A stretch of 64,000 bases of DNA, taken from assembly GCF_900109145.1 (NCBI RefSeq), contig NZ_FNYY01000001.1, positions 62,001-126,000 on the forward strand, written 5' to 3'. Under the pieces are notes generated by a model. It was not told the DNA's origin, did no database searches, and saw nothing but the letters and a program-made list of their open reading frames with translations. The stretch comes from Marinovum algicola (GTDB lineage Bacteria > Pseudomonadota > Alphaproteobacteria > Rhodobacterales > Rhodobacteraceae). Both the position numbers and the translations under genes were made by a program. Shown in pieces: positions 8,878 through 18,000 of the stretch. The number at the start of each line of letters is the position of its first letter. Position 1 is the stretch's first letter.

Positions 8878-10157
8878 CAGGGCTCTCCGTAGACGCGGGC
8901 GCCGGCCACGAAGGTGGCCAGCACGCGGCCCTGCATGCGGGCGCCGTCAAAGGGGGTGTTCTTGGATTTCGAGTGCAGCTTGAAGCGGTCGAGCACAAAG
9001 GGCGCATGGGCATCGAACAGCACCAGGTCGGCCGGTGCCCCGGCGGCAAGCCGGCCGGCAGCGAGGCCCAGGCGCCGCGCCGGGGCGAGGCTGAGTGCCC
9101 GGAACAGCTGCGGCAGGGTCAGCGCCTCGGCGTGATAGAGCCGGAGCGCCGCCGGCAACAGGGTTTCCAGCGCCACCGCGCCGGCGGCCGCCTCTTCGAA
9201 GGGCAGGCGCTTGCTTTCCTCGTCCTGCGGCGTGTGCATCGAACAGATCACGTCGATCAGCCCGTCGCGCAGCGCTTCGATCATCGCCTGACGGTCGTCC
9301 TCGGCCCTAAGCGGCGGCTTGACCTTGAAGAAGGTGCGGTAATCGGCGACGTCCATCTCGTTCAGTGTCAGGTGATGGATCGAGATGCCGGCGGTGACGT
9401 CGAGCCCGTTGCGCTTGGCGCGTTGCAGCGCGGGCAGGGCGCGGGCGGTGGTGATCTGGTCGAAATGCGCCCGCACGCCGGTCATCTCGATCAGCGCGAT
9501 GTCGCGGTCGAGGCCCATGCGCTCGGCCATCGCCGAGACCGCCGGCAACCCGCGCAAAGAGGCGAATTTTCCCGAGGTGGCCACCGCGCCGTCCGAGAGC
9601 ACCGGTTCCTGCGGATGCAGCATGACCAGCGCGTCGAGCGAGCGGGCATACGTGAGCGCCCGGCTCAGCACCTTGGTGTTGCGGGTGACGGCATCGCAAT
9701 CGGAGAACGCCACCGCGCCCGCGTCGAGCAGAAAGCCGATCTCGGCCATCTCGCGGCCCTGCCGGCCCTTGGTCAGCGCCGCCATGTGGCGGACATGCAC
9801 CGATGCATCGGCCTGGGCGCGGCGAGCAACGAATTCGAGGCTCTCGGGGCTGTCGATGGCCTGCGTGGTGTCGGGGCGGGTGATCATCGTGGTCACGCCG
9901 CCGGCCGCCGCGGCCCGGCCAGCAGAGGCATAGCTCTCCTTGTGGCGCTCGCCCGGCTCGCAGACCTTGACGCCGATGTCGACGATCCCCGGTGCCAGGC
10001 ATTTGCCCCGACAGTCCAGCACCTGCTCGATGCCCTGCGGCGCCGCGCCGTTGCCGCTGGCCGCGATCACCCCGTCACGGATGTGCAGCCAGCCGGGGGC
10101 ATCACTGTCGGCTTCGGGGTCGATCAGCCGGGCGTGTGTCAGCAACAGGTCGGTCAT
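8877..10157 (-). CDS. pyrC: Dihydroorotase-like protein lacking metal ligands (PyrC' type)
   Basis: 426 aa amidohydrolase-fold protein of the class I dihydroorotase family. The catalytic metal ligands are replaced. The canonical DxHxHxREPG reads DIGVKVCEPG (residues 60-69), so both histidines are lost (G62, K64) and the arginine is Cys66. The usual HxST histidine is Gln234 (AHFDQITT). The usual TDHAPH aspartate is Met307 (SMHTPQ). Family knowledge: such inactive PyrC' proteins, known from Pseudomonas, bind aspartate transcarbamoylase to form the active complex. pyrB lies upstream in the same operon, which fits that role. A catalytic dihydroorotase must be encoded elsewhere. Many annotations would simply call this pyrC. 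Confidence 0.85.
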   Translation of the reverse strand: MTDLLLTHARLIDPEADSDAPGWLHIRDGVIAASGNGAAPQGIEQVLDCRGKCLAPGIVDIGVKVCEPGERHKESYASAGRAAAAGGVTTMITRPDTTQAIDSPESLEFVARRAQADASVHVRHMAALTKGRQGREMAEIGFLLDAGAVAFSDCDAVTRNTKVLSRALTYARSLDALVMLHPQEPVLSDGAVATSGKFASLRGLPAVSAMAERMGLDRDIALIEMTGVRAHFDQITTARALPALQRAKRNGLDVTAGISIHHLTLNEMDVADYRTFFKVKPPLRAEDDRQAMIEALRDGLIDVICSMHTPQDEESKRLPFEEAAAGAVALETLLPAALRLYHAEALTLPQLFRALSLAPARRLGLAAGRLAAGAPADLVLFDAHAPFVLDRFKLHSKSKNTPFDGARMQGRVLATFVAGARVYGEP

Positions 10158-10161
10158 CGCC

Positions 10162-10263
10162 TCACCCCGCGATCCAGATCATCACGCCGACCAGCGCAAA
10201 CATCACCAGAAGCGCCACCGTGGCGACGCGGCCCGACATCTTGGGGTCCTTGGGTTCCTGCAT
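10162..10263 (-). CDS. 33-residue single-span membrane peptide
   Basis: The ATG at 10263 opens a 33-codon frame ending 4 nt before the dihydroorotase-like start. The first ten residues are charged (MQEPKDPKMS); the rest is one hydrophobic helix (about residues 13-32), predicted N-in. The stop region GGGGTGAGGCG supplies the ribosome binding site of the next gene. Position inside a tight operon and a clean membrane-helix composition argue that it is translated. I do not recognise a family; function unknown. Confidence 0.5.
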   Translation of the reverse strand: MQEPKDPKMSGRVATVALLVMFALVGVMIWIAG

Positions 10264-10310
10264 CAGGCATCCTTTGCATGCGTGTCATTTGCTGCGCCGC
10301 CAAGCGGCTG

Positions 10311-10862
10311 TCAGGCCAGCGCCCAGAGCACCACGCCCAGCACCGCCATCGTCACCACGAGGCCGATGATCAGGCCGGGCCGCATCATCCGCGCCGCGGC
10401 GGCGGGCGGCGGCGGAGCGGCCGGCGGGGCCTCCGGTTCCGGCGGCCTGGCGCTCTCGGCGCGGGGTTTTTCCAGCGGTACCGGGTCGCGCGCCTCGCCG
10501 AAGGTGGCGATCCAGCGCAGCGGATGGGTGACGCGCAACTGCTGGCCGATCCGTTCGAAGGCGGCCGAGCGCATCACCATCACCCGCCCCTTGACCCGTT
10601 CGAGCTGGGCGCGGATCGGCGCCAGTTCCTCGTCGGGGATGCCATGGCCCTCGGCCAGGTAATCGGCCAGCGGCAGGCCGGAGAGGTCGTTCATGTCGAA
10701 CAGATCGATATGGTCGGGATCGAGCGCGATGGCGCCGGTCTTCTGCTGGAGCGCGCGGGCCTCGTCATCAAGCAGGATCTGCGCCTCGTCGAGCGGCAGA
10801 TCGACGGTAAAGACCCGCACCAGACCGTGTTCGTCCGAGGGTATTTCGAGGACGTCGCTCAT
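10311..10862 (-). CDS. Conserved-looking membrane-anchored protein of unknown function
   Basis: 183 aa. An acidic soluble N-terminal domain of about 135 residues is followed by a Pro/Ala-rich hinge (about 135-155) and one C-terminal transmembrane helix ([22 protein letters not shown]), so it is a tail-anchored protein facing the cytoplasm. No catalytic motif is recognised. Its ATG overlaps the pyrB stop (ATGA), which implies translational coupling to aspartate carbamoyltransferase. With the 33-residue peptide downstream it forms a membrane pair inside a pyrimidine operon; a role in anchoring or regulating the complex is speculation. Confidence 0.8.
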   Translation of the reverse strand: MSDVLEIPSDEHGLVRVFTVDLPLDEAQILLDDEARALQQKTGAIALDPDHIDLFDMNDLSGLPLADYLAEGHGIPDEELAPIRAQLERVKGRVMVMRSAAFERIGQQLRVTHPLRWIATFGEARDPVPLEKPRAESARPPEPEAPPAAPPPPAAAARMMRPGLIIGLVVTMAVLGVVLWALA

Positions 10863-11812
10863 GCCATGATCCCTTCTGTCGTGGTGGTGGCCGTCCTGTT
10901 GCGGACCAGCAGGTCCATCGCCGCCATGCGCACGGCCACGCCCATCTCGACCTGTTCCTGAATGACCGAGCGGTTGATGTCATCGGCGATCTCGCCGTCG
11001 ATCTCGACGCCGCGGTTCATCGGGCCGGGGTGCATGACGATGGCGTCGGGTTTCGCATGGCTCAGCTTTTCGGCATCGAGCCCGTATCGGTGGTAATATT
11101 CCCGCTCGGAAGGGATGAAACCGCCGTCCATCCGCTCTTTCTGAAGCCGCAGCATCATCACCACATCGACATCCCTGAGACCTTCGCGCATGTCGTCATG
11201 GACCTCGACGCCGAAGTCGGCGATGCCGGCGGGCAGCAGGGTCGGCGGCCCCACCAGACGCACGCGGTTTTCCATCTTGCCGAGCAGCAGGATGTTGGAG
11301 CGCGCGACGCGGGAATGCGCGATGTCGCCGCAGATCGCGATATTGAGCCGGTGCAGCCGGCCCTTGGCCCGGCGGATGGTCAGCGCGTCCAGGAGCGCCT
11401 GCGTCGGGTGTTCGTGCCGCCCGTCGCCGGCGTTGAGCACCGCGCAATTGACCTTCTGCGCCAGCAGGTCCACCGCGCCGGAATGCGGATGGCGCACCAC
11501 CAGAAGGTCGGGATGCATGGCGTTCAGCGTCAGCGCGGTGTCGATCAGCGTCTCGCCCTTCTTGATCGACGAGGCCTGCATCGCCATGTTCATCACATCG
11601 GCGCCAAGCCTCTGACCGGCCAGTTCGAAAGAGGCCTGGGTGCGGGTGGAATTCTCGAAGAACATGTTGATCTGGCTGCGCCCGGCCAGGGCGTCGCCGT
11701 GCCGTTTGCCGCGATTGAGCCGGACATAATCGTCGGCCAGATCGAGGAGCGTGGTGATCTCGGACGGGTGGAGCGGCTCGATGCCGAGAAGATGGCGCTG
11801 GGTAAAGGTCAT
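10859..11812 (-). CDS. pyrB: Aspartate carbamoyltransferase catalytic subunit
   Basis: 317 aa from the ATG at 11812; the frame is open for another 109 codons upstream but that part has no family similarity. It makes carbamoyl-aspartate in UMP synthesis. Carbamoyl-phosphate site [13 protein letters not shown], then [37 protein letters not shown] and MHPGPMNRG are all intact. No pyrI regulatory chain is nearby; instead a non-catalytic dihydroorotase homologue follows, as in class A-type assemblies. First gene of the operon pyrB-183aa-33aa-pyrC'-plsY. Confidence 0.97.
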   Translation of the reverse strand: MTFTQRHLLGIEPLHPSEITTLLDLADDYVRLNRGKRHGDALAGRSQINMFFENSTRTQASFELAGQRLGADVMNMAMQASSIKKGETLIDTALTLNAMHPDLLVVRHPHSGAVDLLAQKVNCAVLNAGDGRHEHPTQALLDALTIRRAKGRLHRLNIAICGDIAHSRVARSNILLLGKMENRVRLVGPPTLLPAGIADFGVEVHDDMREGLRDVDVVMMLRLQKERMDGGFIPSEREYYHRYGLDAEKLSHAKPDAIVMHPGPMNRGVEIDGEIADDINRSVIQEQVEMGVAVRMAAMDLLVRNRTATTTTEGIMA

Positions 11813-11904
11813 GACCTGCTCCGGTTCGGGTTGGCTGCGGTTATAGGAGCGGGGGCGGATGCGTTCAATGGGGGCGCCTTGGGCTGGCGTCGGAATTGCG
11901 TATT

Positions 11905-11932
11905 TGTCAAAGAGAAGAAGCAGGGGCGGGTT
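11905..11932 (+). repeat. Truncated copy of interspersed repeat family B
   Basis: GTATTTGTCAAAGAGAAGAAG followed by CAGGGGCGG, matching the AT-box and AGAAGAAG-CAGGGGG end of the full copy at 23869 but without the GC hairpins. It lies in the divergent pyrB/udg intergenic region, where promoters of both genes should be. Confidence 0.45.
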
Positions 11933-11979
11933 TATTCGGACGTTTTCATTCGGGGGCCGGGCGGGATAGGATCGCGGTG

Positions 11980-12744
11980 ATGGATTATTTCGAACACAAG
12001 AGCCTGCGGGCGGCGCTGGACTGGCAGATCGAGGCCGGGGTGCTCGACACCATCGGCGAGGAGCCAGTCGACCGCTATGCCGTGCCCGCCGCGCCCGCAC
12101 AGCCCAAGCGGGCCGCAGTCGCCGGCGCCGCGCCGGCACAGTCCGCGGCGCCGGCCTGGGCCGATCCGGTGGCCGAGGCGCAGCGGATGGCGGCGGCCGC
12201 GCAGGATCTGGCCGGGCTTCAGGCGGCGATGGCGGCCTTTGACCATTGCGATCTCAAACGCGGCGCGCGCAATCTGGTGTTTTCCGACGGTGTGCCGGGG
12301 GCGCGGGTGATGATCGTGGGCGAGGCGCCGGGCCGCGACGAGGACCGGCAGGGCAAGCCATTTGTCGGCCGCGCCGGGCAGTTTCTCGACCGGATGCTGG
12401 CCGCCATCGGGCTGAGCCGCGACAGTTCGGTCTATATCACCAATGTATTGCCCTGGCGGCCGCCGCAGAACCGCGATCCCCTGCCTGCCGAGATAGCCAT
12501 GATGCGGCCCTTCGTGGCGCGGCACGTGGCGCTGGCGCAGCCCGAATTTCTGGTGCTGATGGGCAATATCTCCTGTGACGCGGGCCTGGGCAAACGCGGC
12601 ATCACCCGGCTGCGCGGCAGCTGGGCCGAAGCCTATGACACGCCCGCCCTGCCGATGTTCCACCCGGCCTATCTGCTGCGCCAGCCGCATCTCAAGCGCG
12701 AGGCCTGGGCCGATCTTCTGTCCCTCAAGGCCCGCCTCGGCTGA
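11980..12744 (+). CDS. Uracil-DNA glycosylase, family-4-like, lacking most Fe-S ligands
   Basis: 254 aa from the ATG at 11980. An Ala/Pro-rich N-terminal extension of about 80 residues precedes the catalytic domain. UDG motif 1 is GEAPGRDED (114-122), the NRDP region follows at 164-167, and motif 2 is MFHPAYLLR (226-234). Family 4 enzymes carry a [4Fe-4S] cluster on four cysteines. Here only the second of the CxxC pair remains (FDHC, Cys90); the first is Phe87, and the region of the other two reads VLPW...AMMRP with no cysteine. So it probably lacks the cluster. It removes uracil from DNA in base excision repair. Divergent from pyrB; moaB follows 21 nt later. Confidence 0.85.
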   Translation: MDYFEHKSLRAALDWQIEAGVLDTIGEEPVDRYAVPAAPAQPKRAAVAGAAPAQSAAPAWADPVAEAQRMAAAAQDLAGLQAAMAAFDHCDLKRGARNLVFSDGVPGARVMIVGEAPGRDEDRQGKPFVGRAGQFLDRMLAAIGLSRDSSVYITNVLPWRPPQNRDPLPAEIAMMRPFVARHVALAQPEFLVLMGNISCDAGLGKRGITRLRGSWAEAYDTPALPMFHPAYLLRQPHLKREAWADLLSLKARLG

Positions 12745-12765
12745 GCCAAAGACCTGCGAGACCCC

Positions 12766-13308
12766 ATGCGCCCCATCGACGACAGCCGAGACTTCATTCC
12801 CGTCCGCATCGCCGTCCTGACGGTGAGCGACAGCCGCTCGCTGGCCGAGGACCGCTCCGGCGATGTCCTCGCCGCCCGGATCGAGGCGGCGGGGCATGTG
12901 GTGGCCTGTCGCAGGATCCTGCCGGATGAACGGGCTGAGATCGCGGCGCTGCTGCGCGACTGGAGCCGAGATGCAGAGGTCGATGTGGTGATCACCACCG
13001 GCGGCACCGGGCTGACCGGGCGCGACGTGACGGTCGAGGCACACCGCGATGTCTATGAAAAGGAGATCGAGGCTTTCGGCACGGTCTTCACCCATGTCTC
13101 GATGGCCAAGATCGGCACCTCCGCCGTGCAGAGCCGCGCCACCGGCGGGGTGGCGAACGGAACCTACATGTTTGCGCTGCCCGGCTCTCCGGGGGCCTGC
13201 AAGGACGCCTGGGATGAAATTCTGGCCTATCAGCTCGATTACCGGCACCGTCCCTGTAACTTTGTCGAGATTTTGCCGCGATTGACCGAGCATCAGCGAC
13301 GGAAATAG
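12766..13308 (+). CDS. moaB: Molybdenum cofactor biosynthesis protein B
   Basis: 180 aa MoaB/Mog-family protein that adenylates molybdopterin, or is its paralogue. Motifs: VLTVSDSRSLAEDRSGD, the MPT-binding VITTGGTGLTGRDVT, and the C-terminal ALPGSPGACKDAWDEIL. Length matches MoaB. It is 21 nt downstream of the uracil-DNA glycosylase gene and probably cotranscribed. No other moa genes are in the window. Confidence 0.93.
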   Translation: MRPIDDSRDFIPVRIAVLTVSDSRSLAEDRSGDVLAARIEAAGHVVACRRILPDERAEIAALLRDWSRDAEVDVVITTGGTGLTGRDVTVEAHRDVYEKEIEAFGTVFTHVSMAKIGTSAVQSRATGGVANGTYMFALPGSPGACKDAWDEILAYQLDYRHRPCNFVEILPRLTEHQRRK

Positions 13309-13399
13309 CGGATAAGTCCGTATCACTGCCGAAGCGGTGCGTCCGGCGGCGCCGGAACGCCGCTGGCGACTTGTGTTCAACGATCAGGGGATGTCGCGC

Positions 13400-14857
13400 A
13401 TGCGGTTCCTACGCCAGAGCCTGACCGGTCTGTTTCTGCTGTCGCTGACGCTGGGCCTTCTGGTCTATGCCGGCCTGCTGGTGCGCGAGGCCGTCGAGGC
13501 GCGGATGAGCCAGGAGCGGCGGGTGCCGGAGGCGCGCGAACGGGTGTTTGCCGTCAATGTGGTCGAGGCCGCACCGCAGACCGTGACCCCGGTGCTCACC
13601 GCCTTTGGCGAGGTGCAGAGCCGCCGTGCGCTCGAGGTGCGTGCCGCCAGCGCCGGCAAGATCGTCGATCTGGCCGAGACCTTCGAGGAAGGCGGCCAGG
13701 TGCGCGCGGGCGAATTGCTGGTGCAGATCGATCCCGGCGACGCCGAACTGGCGCTGAGCCGGGTGCAATCCGACATTCTCGATGCCCGGGCCGAACAGGC
13801 CGAGGCCGAGGCTGCGCTGCTGCTGGCGCGGGACGAGCTGCATTCGGCCGAGGAACAGGCGGCGTTGCGCGAAAAGGCCTATGATCGGCAGCGCGACCTG
13901 CTGAGCCGTGGCGTCGGCACCGCGGCCAGCGTCGAGACCGCCGAATTGGCGGCCTCGTCGGCGCGGCAATCGGTGCTCACCCGGCGCCAGGCGGTGGCCC
14001 AGGCCGAAAGCCGTGTCAGCCAGGCCGCCACTGCGCTGCAACGCGCCGAGATCGCTCTGGCCGAGGCGCAGCGGCGGCTGGACGACACCCGGATCGTGGC
14101 GCGTTTCGCCGGCACGCTGGCCGATGTGAACGCCACGCTGGGCCGGTTGGTGTCGAACAACGAGCAACTGGCGCGGCTGGTCGATCCGGCGGCGCTCGAG
14201 GTGTCGTTCCGGGTCTCGACCGCGCAATATGCCCGGTTGCTGGACGGCAGCGGCGCCCTGGCGCGCGCCCCGGTCCGGGTGACGCTGGATGTGCTGGGCA
14301 CCGGGCTGGTCAGCGAGGGCGTGCTGGTGCGCGACAGCGCCGCCGTCGGCGAAGGCCAGACCGGCCGGCTGCTGTTTGCCCGGCTGGAGGCGGCGCGCGC
14401 GCTGAAGCCCGGCGATTTCGTCACCGTCGAGATCGAGGAACCGCCATTGGAGCGGGTGGTGCGGCTGCCGTCTTCGGCGCTGGATGCCGGTGGCCGGGTG
14501 CTGGTGCTGGACGCCGAGCAGCGGCTGGAAGAGCGGCCGGTCACCCTTCTGCGGCGCCAGGGGGATGACGTTCTGGTGCGTGCGCCCGATCTGGCGGGCC
14601 GCAGCGTGGTGGCGGAGCGCACGCCGCTGCTCGGTGCCGGAATCAAGGTGCGGGCCCTGCGGCCGGGCGCGGCGGCCGGGCCCGAGGAGCCCGAGATGCT
14701 GGAGCTGAGCGCTGAGCGGCGGGCGAAGATCCGCGCCTTTGTCGAGGCCAATGCGCGGATGCCGGACGAAGCCAAGGCGCGCATCCTCGCACAGCTCGAG
14801 CAGGAGAAGGTGCCGGCGCAGGTGGTGCGACGGATCGAGGAGCGGATGGGGGGCTGA
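13400..14857 (+). CDS. RND efflux pump periplasmic adaptor (HlyD/AcrA family)
   Basis: 485 aa from the ATG at 13400, preferred over 13391 because AGGGG sits about 9 nt upstream. An N-terminal membrane anchor (about residues 8-28) precedes the biotinyl-lipoyl half-motifs (GKIVDLAETFEEGGQVRAGELLVQIDP). A long Ala/Glu/Gln-rich coiled-coil hairpin (about 120-240) follows, then the beta-barrel region. The last about 50 residues are a charged helical extension (LSAERRAKIRAFVEAN...) unusual for the family. It pairs with the pump encoded downstream. No outer-membrane TolC-like gene is in the window. Confidence 0.92.
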   Translation: MRFLRQSLTGLFLLSLTLGLLVYAGLLVREAVEARMSQERRVPEARERVFAVNVVEAAPQTVTPVLTAFGEVQSRRALEVRAASAGKIVDLAETFEEGGQVRAGELLVQIDPGDAELALSRVQSDILDARAEQAEAEAALLLARDELHSAEEQAALREKAYDRQRDLLSRGVGTAASVETAELAASSARQSVLTRRQAVAQAESRVSQAATALQRAEIALAEAQRRLDDTRIVARFAGTLADVNATLGRLVSNNEQLARLVDPAALEVSFRVSTAQYARLLDGSGALARAPVRVTLDVLGTGLVSEGVLVRDSAAVGEGQTGRLLFARLEAARALKPGDFVTVEIEEPPLERVVRLPSSALDAGGRVLVLDAEQRLEERPVTLLRRQGDDVLVRAPDLAGRSVVAERTPLLGAGIKVRALRPGAAAGPEEPEMLELSAERRAKIRAFVEANARMPDEAKARILAQLEQEKVPAQVVRRIEERMGG

Positions 14858-14861
14858 GGCA

Positions 14862-15017
14862 ATGATACGGGATACCAGCCGCCGCACCAGCGCCATGCAA
14901 CGCCCCGCCGAGCCAAATCGCCGCCCCGGGGGGCGGGTCATGCCGAAGGCCTGCCTCTGGCATGACGATCGTGCGGTGGCCTGCGGCCGCGATTTCGCGC
15001 GGAGGATACCAGCATGA
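14862..15017 (+). CDS. Possible 51-residue ORF between adaptor and pump
   Basis: An ATG 5 nt after the adaptor stop opens 51 codons whose TGA overlaps the pump start (ATGA at 15014-15017). The product is basic (many Arg, Cys at two positions) without a membrane helix or known motif. The coupled overlap is the only argument for translation; the composition is typical of chance frames in GC-rich DNA. It may be a leader that couples pump translation to the adaptor, or nothing. Confidence 0.22.
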   Translation: MIRDTSRRTSAMQRPAEPNRRPGGRVMPKACLWHDDRAVACGRDFARRIPA

Positions 15018-18000
15018 CCCGCGATCTTCCGCCGGGCCCGGGCGGCATTCTCAGCTATTTCACCCGCCACCGCACGCTGGCCAACCTGCTGCTTGTCCTT
15101 CTGGTTGCCGCCGGTCTCATGGCGGCGCCCAACATGCGGGCGCAATTCTTTCCCGATGTCATCATCGACGAGGTTTCGGTCTCGGTGAACTGGGACGGGG
15201 CGGGGGCCGAGGATGTCGATGCCGCCATCGTGCAGATCCTCGAGCCGGCGCTGCTGGCCGTCGAAGGTGTCGAGAGCGCGCAATCCACCTCGCGCGAGGG
15301 CCGCGCCGCGATCGATCTCGAATTCGAACCGGGCTGGGACATGGCCCGCGCCGGCGACGATGTGCAGGCGGCGGTCGATGCGGTCTCGAACCTGCCGGAG
15401 GAGGCCGATGATCCCAGCGTCCGGCGGGGTGGCTGGCGGGACCGGGTGACCGACGTGGTGATCACCGGCCCGGTGGGTGTCGATCAGCTGGCCCGCTTCG
15501 CAGATGAAATGGTGGTGCGGCTTTTTGCCGAGGGCGTCACCCGCGCGACCATCCGGGGCCTCGCCGCGCCGCAGACCATTGTCGAGGTGCCTTCGGTGGC
15601 GCTGATCCGGCATGACGTCACCATGCGCCAGATCGCCGATGCCATCGCCGCCGAGGTCGATGCCGATCCGGCCGGCGATGTCACCAGCGCCAATACTCGG
15701 GTGCGCACCGGCGTCGAGAAACGGTCGGCCGATCAGATCGAGGCCATTGCCCTGCGCTCGAACGATGACGGCTCCAAGCTTACCATCGGGGATGTCGCCA
15801 GGGTCCGGGTTGAGGGCATCGACCGCGATCGGAGCTATTTCGTCGGCGAGAACCCGGCCATTTCGGTGCGCGTCGACCGCTCCAATCAAGGCGACGCCAT
15901 CGAGATTCAGGACACCGTGGAAGCGGTGGCCGAAGCGCTCGAGGCGACGCTGCCCGCAGGCACCCGGATCGACCTGATCCGCACCCGCGCCGAGGCGATC
16001 ACCGGGCGGCTCGACATCCTGCTCGACAACGGGTCGATGGGGCTGGCGCTGGTGCTGGCGCTGTTGTTTCTCTTTCTGAATGCCCGCATCGCCTTTTGGG
16101 TGGCGGCGGGCATTCCGGTGGCGATGGCGGCGACCATCGCCCTGATGTTCCTGGCCGGGCTGACGCTCAACATGATCTCGCTCTTTGCGCTGATCATCAC
16201 GCTGGGCATCGTGGTCGACGATGCCATTGTCGTTGGCGAACATGCCGATTTCCGCTATCGCCGGCTGGGCGAAAGCCCGGTCGAGGCGGCAGAGAATGCC
16301 GCCCGGCGCATGGCGATGCCGGTCTTTGCCTCGACGCTGACCACGGTGATCGCCTTTTTCGGGCTCACCGCCATCTCAGGCCGCTTCGGCGACCTGATCT
16401 CCGACATTCCCTTTACCGTGATCGTGGTGCTGCTGGCCTCGTTGGTGGAATGTTTCCTGATCCTGCCCAACCACATGGCACATGCGCTGGTGCACCAGTC
16501 GAAAGAGCATTGGTACGACTGGCCGTCGCGCCAGGTCAATCGCGGCTTTCGCTGGGTGCGCGACGTGATCTTCCGCCGGATCATGGCCGTCGTCGTCTGG
16601 GCGCGCTACGCGGTTCTCGCCGGTGCGGTGGTGCTCCTGGCCAGCCAGGTGGCGCTCTTCATCCGGGGCGAGGTGCAATGGCGCTTCTTCAACGCGCCCG
16701 AGCGAAGCTCGGTCACCGGCAATTTCGCCATGGCGCCGGGCGCCACCCGCGAAGACACGCTGGAAATGATGCGCGAGATGCAGCGCGCCACCGAGGCGCT
16801 GGGCGCGGAATACGAGGCCGAACATGGCCGCAACCCGATCGATTATGTCATCGCCGAGATCGGCGGCAACGCCGGCCGCGGCCTGGCCGGCACCGACACC
16901 AAGGAGAGCTATCAGCTCGGCGCGATCTCGATCGAGCTGATCGATCCCGACCTCAGGCCCTATTCCAGCTTTCAGTTCGTGGCCGCGCTGCAAGACGCCG
17001 TGGGCCGCCATCCGATGCTGGAAACCGTAAGTTTTCGCGGCTGGCGCTCGGGCCCCGGTGGCGACGCGCTCGACTTGCAGTTCTATGGTGCCTCCGCCGA
17101 GGTGCTCAAGGGCGCCTCGGAAGACCTGAAGGCGGCGCTGGCGCGCTTCCCCGAGGTTTCGGCGGTCGAGGACAACCTGGCTTACGACAAGGAAGAGCTG
17201 ATCCTCGAGCTGACCGCCCAGGGCCAGGCGCTGGGCTTTACCATCGACGGGCTGGGCACGGTGCTGCGGCACCGGCTGGGCGGCATCGAGGCGGCGACCT
17301 ATCCCGACGGGCCGCGCTCGGCCGCGATCCGGGTGGAGCTGCCCGAAGGCGAACTGACCGCCGATTTCCTTGAACGCACCCAGCTCCGTGCGGCCTCGGG
17401 CGCCTATGTGCCGCTGGCCGATATCGTCAGCGTCGCGCGGCGCACCGGCTTTTCCACCGTGCGGCGCGAGAACGGCATCAGGCTGATTTCGGTCACCGGC
17501 GACATCTCCGAGGATGATCCGGCGCGGGCACAGGAGATCCAGGAGGTGCTCGAGGCCGAGATCCTGCCGAAGATCGCCGAAGAGCGGCAGGTGGATTACC
17601 GGCTCTCCGGCCTATCCGAGCAGGAGAACGACTTTCTCAACGATGCCCGCACCGGGCTGATCCTCGTGCTGCTGGGCATCTATCTCGTGTTGTCCTGGGT
17701 CTTTGCCAGCTGGACCCGGCCGCTGGTGGTGATGTCGATCATTCCCTTCGGTCTGGTCGGCACGATCTATGGCCACAATTACTGGGACGTGCCGCTGAGC
17801 ATGTTCACCGTGGTCGGAATGCTGGGGATGACCGGGATCATCATCAACGATTCGATCGTTCTGGTCTCGACCATCGATGACTACGCCAGGGACCGGGGCC
17901 TCGTGCCCTCGATCATCGAAGGCGCCGCCGACCGGCTGCGGCCGGTGATGCTGACCACGCTGACCACGGTGCTGGGGCTGGCGCCGCTGTTGTTCGAGAA

